DNA from: Candidatus Krumholzibacteriia bacterium
GTDB lineage: Bacteria; Krumholzibacteriota; Krumholzibacteria; WVZY01; JAKEHA01
Direction of reading: 5' to 3'
Assembly (NCBI GenBank): GCA_029863355.1
Contig: JAOTVO010000144.1
Span: 1-6,791, forward strand
DNA length: 6,791 nt
Part shown: one piece after another, positions 1 through 5,115 of the stretch
How positions within the stretch are numbered: the stretch's first letter is position 1
Layout of the letters: each line of letters starts with the position of its first letter
The notes under the pieces: model-generated
Databases searched by the model: none
What the model saw: the letters and a program-made list of their open reading frames with translations, nothing else
Told to the model about the DNA's origin: nothing
Translations under genes and position numbers: made by a program

Positions 1-246
1 CCGCATGCCTTCGTCCCCCCATGCCACCAGTGCGCCCGTCGCCGCGCCCGTCGCCGCCGCCGCCAGCCACTGCTCCGTGTCCCAGTGCACCGGCGCCGCC
101 AGGAGGTCCCCGAAATCCTTCGCGATCGCCTCGGCGTCGATCTCGCAAGCGTCCTCGCCGCCGGCACGCGCCGCAGGGGCTTCGGCGTATAGCATCGCCA
201 GGAGCACGGCTGGAACGATGAGCCTCGCGAGGGCGTCGCTAGTCAT
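1..246 (-). CDS. Exported protein, N-terminal part, probable PAP2-family phosphatase (runs off left edge)
   Basis: An open frame without stop runs from the ATG at 246 to the window edge, giving 82 residues. Residues 1-27 look like a signal peptide: a short N-terminus, a hydrophobic core (LIVPAVLLAML) and an Ala-rich cleavage region around PAARA-GG. The mature start has the pattern DFGDLLAAPVHWDTEQWL followed by an Ala/Gly-rich helix. This resembles the segment that precedes the PAP2 core in bacterial PAP2-superfamily membrane proteins (an APxxW-type motif, then a helix ending in an acidic residue). The catalytic PAP2 motifs would lie beyond the edge, so the family call is an inference from the N-terminus only. 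A GAGGG at 256-260 sits 9 bases before this ATG but directly abuts another in-frame ATG at 255, so 246 is the better start. The gene follows the asparaginase gene by 70 bases and is probably co-transcribed with it. Confidence 0.6.
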   Translation of the reverse strand, partial: MTSDALARLIVPAVLLAMLYAEAPAARAGGEDACEIDAEAIAKDFGDLLAAPVHWDTEQWLAAAATGAATGALVAWGDEGMR

Positions 247-316
247 GGGCGTCATCCCTCGCGCGCCGGCGTGCCGTGAATCTTCAGCGTTGGGTGCCCG
301 GGCTCGTCCGCGCGCA

Positions 317-1339
317 TCACGGGGACCGGTAGAGGAAGGCGTGCGGCTGACCGTCGGCGCGGATGTAGCCGCGGTACATGCCCTCGGTGTTGAATTCCAT
401 CTCGATGACGCCGTCCTTGTCGAGGGCGATGAGTCCGCCGCTGCCGCCGCCGCCGAGTGCGACCAGGTCGCCGTGCACGACGCGCCGCACGGCCTCGCCC
501 AGCGAGTGCCTGCCCAGCTCCATGAGGGCGGACACGCGATAGGCGAACACCCCGCGCATGAAGAGCTCGCCCACGCCCGTGCAGGAGACGCCGCACGTCG
601 CGTTGTCCGCGTACGTGCCCGCGCCGATGATGGGCGTGTCGCCTACGCGCCCCCAGCGCTTGTTGGTCAGCCCGCCGGTCGAAGTGGCGCTGGCGATGTC
701 GCCGTTGGCATCGAGCGCCACAGCGCCCACGGTGCCGAACTTGCCCGCCCGGTCGCTCTGACCGTCCTGGCGCTCCTTCTCACGCGCCCGCTCGAGCGCG
801 CGCCAGCGTTCTTTCGTGTAGAAGTACGCGCTGTCCGCCATCTCGATGCCGTGGGCGGCGGCGAATTGCTCGGCGCTCTCGCCAACGAGCAGCGCGTGCT
901 TCGTGTCCGTCATTACCAGGCGTGCGGCGCTCACCGGGTTCTTGATGCGCCGTACCGCGGCCACCGCACCCGCCTGATGCGTGCGCCCGTCCATGACGCA
1001 AGCGTCGAACTCGTTGGTGCCGGCGCTGGTGAACACGGCGCCACGGCCCGCGTTGAAGAGCGGCGAGTCCTCCATGTAGCGCACCGTCGCCTCCACCGCG
1101 TCCAGGCTCGACCCCCCGGCGGCCAGAATGCGATGGCCGGTGCGCAACGCCTCGGCGAGGGCTTCGAGGTAGGCCTTCTCGCGCTCGGGCGTCATCTCGG
1201 ACTTGCGGATGGTACCGGCGCCGCCGTGGATCACCATGACCACGTCGTCGACGCCCGGCGTGGTGGCGGCGAGTGTGGGGACGAGCAGGAACGCGAGAGC
1301 GAACGAGCGGGCCAGGCGCAGGCCGTAGGGCGGCAACAT
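317..1339 (-). CDS. iaaA: Exported isoaspartyl peptidase / L-asparaginase (plant-type, Ntn-hydrolase)
   Basis: This 340-residue protein belongs to the Thr-dependent N-terminal nucleophile hydrolases that cleave beta-aspartyl dipeptides and L-asparagine. Landmarks are the N-terminal MVIHGGAG motif (residues 35-42), NAGRGAVF near 96-103, the nucleophile region FGTVGAVALD with Thr203, the ATSTGG motif at 218-223, GRVGDTPIIGAGTYAD around 230-245 and the C-terminal FNTEGMYRG. As known for the family, autocleavage before the Thr (Gly202/Thr203) should give an alpha chain and a 138-residue beta chain. Unlike the cytoplasmic E. coli enzyme, it starts with a signal-peptide-like segment (residues 1-26, core ALAFLLVPTLAA), so I infer a periplasmic location. 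The ATG at 1339 is chosen because an AAGGAG lies 4 bases upstream and a promoter lies about 37 bases upstream. The same frame stays open upstream to 1465, but that part crosses the promoter and terminator. The stop is TGA at 319-317. Confidence 0.93.
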   Translation of the reverse strand: MLPPYGLRLARSFALAFLLVPTLAATTPGVDDVVMVIHGGAGTIRKSEMTPEREKAYLEALAEALRTGHRILAAGGSSLDAVEATVRYMEDSPLFNAGRGAVFTSAGTNEFDACVMDGRTHQAGAVAAVRRIKNPVSAARLVMTDTKHALLVGESAEQFAAAHGIEMADSAYFYTKERWRALERAREKERQDGQSDRAGKFGTVGAVALDANGDIASATSTGGLTNKRWGRVGDTPIIGAGTYADNATCGVSCTGVGELFMRGVFAYRVSALMELGRHSLGEAVRRVVHGDLVALGGGGSGGLIALDKDGVIEMEFNTEGMYRGYIRADGQPHAFLYRSP

Positions 1340-1343
1340 GGGG

Positions 1344-1349
1344 CTCCTT
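1344..1349 (-). promoter_or_regulatory. Ribosome binding site of the asparaginase gene
   Basis: AAGGAG on the minus strand, 4 bases before the ATG at 1339. The spacing is somewhat short, but this is the only good Shine-Dalgarno match near the start of the signal peptide. It supports 1339 over the more upstream open frame. Confidence 0.7.
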
Positions 1350-1375
1350 GTCGGCTGGGGGAAAACGGCGGGGCC

Positions 1376-1401
1376 ATTATAGCGCAGAACCCCCGCGGCA
1401 A
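1376..1401 (-). promoter_or_regulatory. Putative housekeeping promoter of the asparaginase gene
   Basis: A perfect TATAAT box lies on the minus strand at 1381-1376, striking in such G+C-rich DNA. It predicts a transcription start near 1369 and a leader of about 30 bases before the ATG at 1339. The -35 element is less clear: TTGCCG at 1401-1396 gives a short 14-base spacer, while the hexamer at the ideal 17-base distance (1404-1399, GGCTTG) matches poorly. The box lies directly downstream of the terminator of the preceding operon, which is where a new promoter is expected. The -10 call is strong; the -35 is uncertain and an activator may help. Confidence 0.65.
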
Positions 1402-1409
1402 GCCGACCC

Positions 1410-1445
1410 AAAAAAAGCACCGCGCGCCCGTAGGGGCGCGCGGTG
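1410..1445 (-). terminator. Strong intrinsic (Rho-independent) terminator of the ccm-sigma-antisigma operon
   Basis: On the minus strand a perfect 12-bp, almost all G/C stem (1445-1434 pairing with 1429-1418) closes a 4-base loop (1433-1430, CTAC). One C follows, then a run of seven T (1416-1410). It lies 257 bases after the anti-sigma stop codon and about 70 bases before the asparaginase start, and so separates the two transcription units. On the plus strand the stem is not followed by a T run, so termination is directional. Confidence 0.93.
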
Positions 1446-1702
1446 TGGTGGGGTCTCCTCCGCAAGCGGCTGGCCGCGATCTGTCAAATCCGGCGCGGGA
1501 ACCGGGCCTCCCCCCCACGATCTCCGACCTGGAGCACCCGGCCCCGCGCACGTCGTCCCGAAGGACGAATCGCAGGGCACCAGGCTCGAAAGCACCCTGT
1601 CCGCCCCGTTCGCTTCCGGGGTGCCGAACGGCCTGGGCCCCGAGTTCTCTGCCAAGTGTCGGCCCCGGGCGCGGGATTCCCGCCGCTCGTGGCGCCGCGG
1701 CG
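1446..1702 (-). other. 257-base untranslated region with several hairpins, between anti-sigma gene and terminator
   Basis: No convincing gene is seen here. Frames that stay open across it are continuations of G+C-rich shadows and show no recognisable protein. Read on the minus strand it can form three local hairpins. The first has 5-bp arms at 1683-1679 and 1675-1671 around a 3-base loop. The second has a perfect 7-bp stem, 1631-1625 with 1612-1606, around a 12-base loop. The third has a 6-bp stem, 1568-1563 with 1558-1553, capped by a UUCG tetraloop and extended across a small internal loop by an 8-bp helix, 1578-1571 with 1548-1541 (one G-U pair). It could be a structured 3' UTR, a 3'-UTR-derived small RNA or decayed spacer. 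The signature sequences I know for SRP RNA, tmRNA and RNase P are not apparent. Confidence 0.4.
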
Positions 1703-2608
1703 TCAACCGCCGAGGAGGTCGGTGAGCAGCGCCGCCGCCCGCGCCTCGAGCGGCGAGCCCGCGAAGCGCGCCCGCACCATCTGGAACGTGCGGCGCGCGT
1801 TGTCCCATTGCCCTTGTTCGTACTGCACCAGGCCGAGGTTGAGCAGCGCGGCCCCGCTCTGCGGGTCGCGCTCGAGTGCGGTCTGCAAGAGACGCTCGGC
1901 GCGCGGCATCTCGTTCGACCGGTAAGCCGTGATCGCCTCCAGGACGATGAAGCGCACGTCGTCGGGGAAGCGAAGCCGCGCGTCCTCGGCGTACACACGC
2001 GCCGTCTCGATGTCGCCCACGGCGATGAAACCGCTCACGAGCCAGTGGGCCACGTCGGCCGAGGCGCGCCCCGCCAGGTAGACCTGCGAGAGCATGCGCA
2101 GGGCCTCCGCCACGGCCTCGTCGGCGTCGGCGTGTCCGGCGCGGTAGCCCGGCAGCGTGCTGGCGGCCGTCGCCTCGGCGCCGGGGAGCAGAATCGCCCC
2201 GCCGTTGGACGCGGTTTCCACGGCGGCCTGGACCGGACCGAGCAGGCGGTCGTAGTCGCCCCCGCCCGCAGGGCCGCGCCACGGCTGCCACAGCGCGATC
2301 GCCGCCACCGCCGCCACCAAGGCGCTCGCCGCAGCCAGCCTCGGCGCCCAGGTGGTCCACAGCGGCCGCCCGGCGGCGCGCTCGCGACGGGGCAGCCCGT
2401 GCGCGAAGGCCGCCAGCTCGGCGGGCGCGCGCAGGACCGACGCATCCGTCTCCCAAATGGCGGTGTAGCGGCGGAGGTCCTGAAGGGCCCGGGAACACTC
2501 CGGGCAGGCGCGCAGATGCCCGCGCAGGAGCGCGCCCTCGCCCTCGGCCAGCTTGCCGTCGGCCAGGATCGAGAGCTGCTCTTCGGTCAGATGGAGATCG
2601 TGGGTCAT
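1703..2608 (-). CDS. Membrane-spanning zinc-finger anti-sigma factor with periplasmic TPR-like domain
   Basis: This 301-residue protein has three parts. Residues 1-45 form a zinc-binding anti-sigma (ZAS, zf-HC2-like) domain with the H-x3-C-x2-C motif at His31, Cys35 and Cys38; His3 or His6 could be the fourth ligand. Residues 90-107 are a single hydrophobic helix (LAAASALVAAVAAIALW). After a linker, residues about 185-300 form helical TPR-like repeats, for example AVGDIETARVYAEDARLRFP, then RAERLLQTALERDP and GLVQYEQGQWDNARRTF. By family knowledge the N-terminus is cytoplasmic and holds the partner sigma factor, so the TPR part should face the periplasm, where a signal or partner protein could be sensed. 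The start is ATG at 2608 with GGAGG 6 bases upstream. It follows the sigma gene by 100 bases on the same strand, which strongly suggests a cognate pair. No protease or lipid-anchor motif is evident. Confidence 0.85.
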   Translation of the reverse strand: MTHDLHLTEEQLSILADGKLAEGEGALLRGHLRACPECSRALQDLRRYTAIWETDASVLRAPAELAAFAHGLPRRERAAGRPLWTTWAPRLAAASALVAAVAAIALWQPWRGPAGGGDYDRLLGPVQAAVETASNGGAILLPGAEATAASTLPGYRAGHADADEAVAEALRMLSQVYLAGRASADVAHWLVSGFIAVGDIETARVYAEDARLRFPDDVRFIVLEAITAYRSNEMPRAERLLQTALERDPQSGAALLNLGLVQYEQGQWDNARRTFQMVRARFAGSPLEARAAALLTDLLGG

Positions 2609-2708
2609 AACGCGCCTCCGGGGCCATCCTCTCGCGATGATAGGGCCGGAACCGGACCGCCTTTTCCCAGGCCGGGGCCGAGGGACAATTTCCCGGCCAC
2701 AACCTAAG
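2609..2708 (-). other. 100-base spacer between sigma and anti-sigma genes
   Basis: This spacer carries the anti-sigma ribosome binding site (GGAGG at 2619-2615). A TATCAT sequence at 2642-2637 resembles a -10 box, but there is no -35-like hexamer at a workable distance. A short GGGA/TCCC inverted repeat occurs near the sigma stop. I do not see a convincing terminator, so read-through from the sigma gene is the simplest view. Confidence 0.4.
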
Positions 2709-3590
2709 TCATTGGTCCCGCATTAGCTTGCGGAGTCGGCGCAGGACGCGGTCGAGGATCGTATAGACGCGGCGCTGGCCGCCCAGCCCCAGCTCGTCGG
2801 AGATGCGCTTGGCCGTCCAGCCCTCCTCGTAGCGCAGGCGCACCACCTCGCGCTCCTCGCCGCCGAGGGTCTCGAGCAGCGCGCGCGCCCTGGCGGCCTC
2901 CTCCTCGATCCGCGCCCGGTCCATGGCGTGCTCGGGCGTCTCCTCGAGCGCGCTCTCGCGGGCCATGTCCGTGCGCATGAGGAAGTCGAGCAGGCGGCCG
3001 GATGCGATTCCCAGCGACGGCGCCCGCGCGTCGTACTCCAGCCGGCGCAGGTAGCGCGCGTCGAAGAGCGACTCGATGCGGAGCACGGCCCGCGCGATCT
3101 GGTCGGCGGTGGCCTTCTGCCCCATGGAGGCGAGCGTGTGGATCACCGCCTCGAAGCCCAGCCCCTCGCCGTAGTGCAGGCGGAAGATCTCCTGCTCGAA
3201 CGGGGTGAGCTGGTCGTGGTCCTTGGGGAGCTTGCGGCGCCCGTCGCGACGGCGCAGGAAATCGAGCGCGAATCCGCGCGCGACCACTATGAGCCAGGTG
3301 GAGAGTTTCGAGCGCCCGCGGAACTCGCCCAGCTTACCCCGGTAGAGCGCCTCGAGGACGTCGACGAAGACGGTGCGCACGTCGTCCTCGTCCTCCGCGA
3401 AGAGCTGGCGGCGCGCGACGCTGTAGATGAGGCCCGAGTAGCGGTCGACGAAGGTGTGCCAGTGCGCCGTGGAGCCCGCGAGGACGTGCTCGATGAGGAC
3501 GAGGTCCTCCTGGATGCGCGACTCGTCCTGGCGGTCGCCCGCGCGGTGCGACTTGCCGCGGGGGTCCGGCTTGCCGAAACGCGGCGTCAA
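2709..3590 (-). CDS. Sigma-70-family RNA polymerase sigma factor with two region-4-like segments
   Basis: The 293-residue product is longer than usual ECF sigma factors (roughly 160-200 residues). Residues about 30-115 match sigma region 2: an acidic helix (HTFVDRYSGLIYSVARRQL), the DDVRTVFVDVLEAL core-binding and -10 helices, and FRGRSKLSTWLIVVARGFALDFLRRR. Residues about 236-290 match region 4: LGGEEREVVRLRYEEGW, then a helix-turn-helix and a basic end (RVLRRLRKLM). Between them, residues about 126-175 look like a second, diverged region 4 (LTPFEQEIFRLHYGEGL, then TADQIARAVLRIE). The start is the TTG at 3590. No ATG, GTG or other TTG lies between it and the in-frame stop upstream (3722-3720, the ccmC stop) or in the first 100 residues. 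There is no good Shine-Dalgarno. The TTG is 4 bases after the ccmD stop, so translation is probably coupled. The anti-sigma gene follows. Confidence 0.88.
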   Translation of the reverse strand: MTPRFGKPDPRGKSHRAGDRQDESRIQEDLVLIEHVLAGSTAHWHTFVDRYSGLIYSVARRQLFAEDEDDVRTVFVDVLEALYRGKLGEFRGRSKLSTWLIVVARGFALDFLRRRDGRRKLPKDHDQLTPFEQEIFRLHYGEGLGFEAVIHTLASMGQKATADQIARAVLRIESLFDARYLRRLEYDARAPSLGIASGRLLDFLMRTDMARESALEETPEHAMDRARIEEEAARARALLETLGGEEREVVRLRYEEGWTAKRISDELGLGGQRRVYTILDRVLRRLRKLMRDQ

Positions 3591-3594
3591 CGGG

Positions 3595-3720
3595 CTACCC
3601 GAGCTTGGCGCGCAGATCCTCGATCTCCGCGGCGAGCGAGCACTGCTTGCGATCGAGTCCGATGACGTAGACGAAGACGGCGATCCAGACGGCGGCGAAT
3701 GCGGCGATAACCCATCCCAT
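3595..3720 (-). CDS. ccmD: CcmD, small heme exporter subunit of cytochrome c maturation
   Basis: This 41-residue protein has one membrane helix at about residues 3-22 (WVIAAFAAVWIAVFVYVIGL) followed by a charged cytoplasmic tail (DRKQCSLAAEIEDLRAKLG). That is the size and layout of CcmD, which by family knowledge is needed to release holo-CcmE from the CcmABC complex. Its ATG shares one base with the ccmC stop (TGATG at 3722-3718), and an AAGGAG lies 7 bases upstream inside ccmC, so both position and start are well supported. The frame stays open further upstream, to 4212, but that part is only a shadow of ccmC. The stop is TAG at 3597-3595, four bases before the sigma factor start. CcmD sequences are poorly conserved, so the call rests on position, length and topology. 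Confidence 0.85.
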   Translation of the reverse strand: MGWVIAAFAAVWIAVFVYVIGLDRKQCSLAAEIEDLRAKLG

Positions 3721-4439
3721 CAGGCGGCTCCTTGTGTCTTGTGCCCCCGCTCGTCGAAGCGGCGGTGCAGATCGTCCACCTCGTCGCGCGTCTCTTCGAG
3801 CACGACGCGGCGGCGGTAGAGGTAGAGGTAGAAGGCGGTGAACGCGGTCAGGCACACCCAGAGCGTGGCGGCCATGCGCGGGTCCAGACCGGAGCCCTCG
3901 CCGCCGGCGATTACCGGCTGCGGGTGCTGCGTGCGCCACCAGCGAATGGCGAAGTACACCAGCGGGACGTCGATGAAGCCGACGATGCCCACCACTGCGG
4001 AGAGCGTGGCGCGCTTGTCCGGGGAGTCGACGTAATGGCGCAGCATCAGGTACGCCACGTAGATGAGCCACAGCACGAGCGTCAGCGTGAGGCGCGCATC
4101 CCACGTCCACCATATGCCCCAGATGGGCTTGGCCCAGATGGGGCCGGTGACGAGGACGAGCGTGGTGAAGAGCACACCCACCTCGGCGGCGGCGTAGGCG
4201 CGGATGTCCCACTTGCGCGAGCGCGTGACGAGAAAGATGAAGCTGAACACGAAGACCAGCGTGAAGCCGAGAAACGCGTTCCAGGCCAGCGGCACGTGGA
4301 AGTAGAAGATCTTCTGCACCACGCCCTGCTCGGCCTCGACAGGGGCGTAGAAGCCGATCATCGCGAGCCCCGCCAGCATCGTCGCCAGCGCGATCACGGC
4401 GAGGATCGCGGAGCCCGTCTTGGTTCCGGACGTCGCCAT
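3720..4439 (-). CDS. ccmC: CcmC, heme-handling membrane protein of cytochrome c maturation
   Basis: This 239-residue integral membrane protein, close to the usual CcmC length, presents heme to CcmE on the periplasmic side. Hydrophobic segments lie at about residues 11-30, 51-71, 85-100, 117-135, 146-167 and 190-208, giving the six helices of the family. The tryptophan-rich periplasmic motif is complete (WGIWWTWDARLT, residues 107-118). The two conserved heme-ligand histidines are present as His48 (FHVPLAW) and His172 (TQHP). The C-terminal tail (209-239) is charged and cytoplasmic. The start is ATG at 4439, with a GGAGGAG 7 bases upstream at 4453-4447 that overlaps the end of ccmB. The ccmB stop is only 4 bases away. 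The gene ends in a TGATG overlap with ccmD. Nothing essential is missing, so it should be functional. Confidence 0.96.
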   Translation of the reverse strand: MATSGTKTGSAILAVIALATMLAGLAMIGFYAPVEAEQGVVQKIFYFHVPLAWNAFLGFTLVFVFSFIFLVTRSRKWDIRAYAAAEVGVLFTTLVLVTGPIWAKPIWGIWWTWDARLTLTLVLWLIYVAYLMLRHYVDSPDKRATLSAVVGIVGFIDVPLVYFAIRWWRTQHPQPVIAGGEGSGLDPRMAATLWVCLTAFTAFYLYLYRRRVVLEETRDEVDDLHRRFDERGHKTQGAA

Positions 4440-4443
4440 ACCG

Positions 4444-5115
4444 TCACTCCTCCAGTACGTATTCGAACACCATGTGGCCCACGGTCACGAACACCACGTC
4501 GTAGACTACCAGAAGCTTGAACCAGAATGAAGCGTCCTCCGTCGCGCCCAGCGCGTACGACGTCGTCTCCACCGCCGCGATGAGGACGGGGATGGTGACG
4601 GGCAGGAGCAGCACGGGCAGCATCAGCTCGCGCATGCGCGTGTTGGCGGCGATCGCCGAGAAGAGCGTGCCCACGGAAGAGAAGCCCACCGCGCCGAGGA
4701 CGAAGACGAGGAGCAACGTGCCCAGGCGGTTGCCCACGGGCACGTCGAAGAAAACGGCGAAGAGCGGCAGAATCAAGACCTGCGTGAGAACGAGGAAGAT
4801 CACGTTGGCGAGGAACTTCCCCGCGTAGATCCCGCTGCGGTCCACCGGCGCCAGCATCAACGCCCGCGTGCACCCCGACTCCTTCTCGATGGCGAAGGAG
4901 CGGTTGAGCGCGAGCGTGCCGCCGAAGGCGAAGGCGACCCAGAAAAACCCCGAGCCGAGCCGCCGCGCCTGGGCCGTGTCCAGGTCGAGGGCGAAATTGA
5001 AGATCACCAGCACCAGCACGCTGAAGACAAAAGCCGCCGAAATCGACTCCTTCGTGCGCAGCTCGATCTTGAGGTCCTTCCAGAGGATGGCGGCGATCGT
5101 CTTCAGCATCCCCAT
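4444..5115 (-). CDS. ccmB: CcmB, ABC-transporter permease of cytochrome c maturation
   Basis: The 223-residue protein matches CcmB in length and layout: a short cytoplasmic N-terminus (LWKDLKIELRTKES) and six predicted helices at about residues 25-45, 57-72, 100-124, 130-156, 165-186 and 198-219. The cytoplasmic segment NRSFAIEKESGCTRALMLAPV is typical of CcmB outside the gammaproteobacteria. With CcmA it forms the ABC part of the CcmABCD complex, whose ATP hydrolysis releases heme-loaded CcmE. I chose ATG 5115 because its A is the last base of the ccmA stop (TGATG), the same arrangement as ccmC/ccmD. GTG 5118 and ATG 5109 are possible alternatives, and the GAGGGG in the ccmA end is well spaced for 5109. 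These choices change the N-terminus by no more than two residues. Confidence 0.94.
   Translation of the reverse strand: MGMLKTIAAILWKDLKIELRTKESISAAFVFSVLVLVIFNFALDLDTAQARRLGSGFFWVAFAFGGTLALNRSFAIEKESGCTRALMLAPVDRSGIYAGKFLANVIFLVLTQVLILPLFAVFFDVPVGNRLGTLLLVFVLGAVGFSSVGTLFSAIAANTRMRELMLPVLLLPVTIPVLIAAVETTSYALGATEDASFWFKLLVVYDVVFVTVGHMVFEYVLEE

Noticed and set aside
247..316. A promoter or terminator between the asparaginase and the PAP2-like gene
   Set aside because: The 70-base gap holds no -10/-35 pair and no stem followed by a T run, only a ribosome binding site.
1482..1487. A perfect TTGACA on the minus strand as a -35 box
   Set aside because: The hexamer 17 bases downstream (1464-1459) is TGCGGA, nothing like a -10 box, and any transcript would hit the terminator almost at once.
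1541..1631. Known structured RNAs (6S, SRP, tmRNA, RNase P) in the untranslated region
   Set aside because: The signature sequences of SRP RNA, tmRNA and RNase P that I can recall are absent. 6S RNA is too variable to exclude fully by eye, but no supporting pattern was found.
2637..2642. TATCAT as a -10 box for the anti-sigma gene
   Set aside because: No -35-like sequence at a 15-19 base distance; the hexamer at 17 bases is AAAAGG. Read-through from the sigma gene is simpler.
1377..2702. A 441-codon minus-strand frame covering the anti-sigma gene and the untranslated region
   Set aside because: It is an Arg/Gly/Ala-rich shadow of the anti-sigma gene in another frame and shows no domain; the anti-sigma frame has the zinc motif, membrane helix and TPR-like repeats.
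5..2707. A 900-codon plus-strand open frame
   Set aside because: It runs antisense to the PAP2-like start, the asparaginase and the anti-sigma gene and through the terminator. Its composition is the Arg/Ala/His-rich pattern of a shadow frame in G+C-rich DNA, and no domain is recognisable.
3595..4212. A 205-codon minus-strand frame
   Set aside because: Only its last 41 residues are real (ccmD from 3720, with its own ribosome site). The rest lies inside ccmC in another frame.
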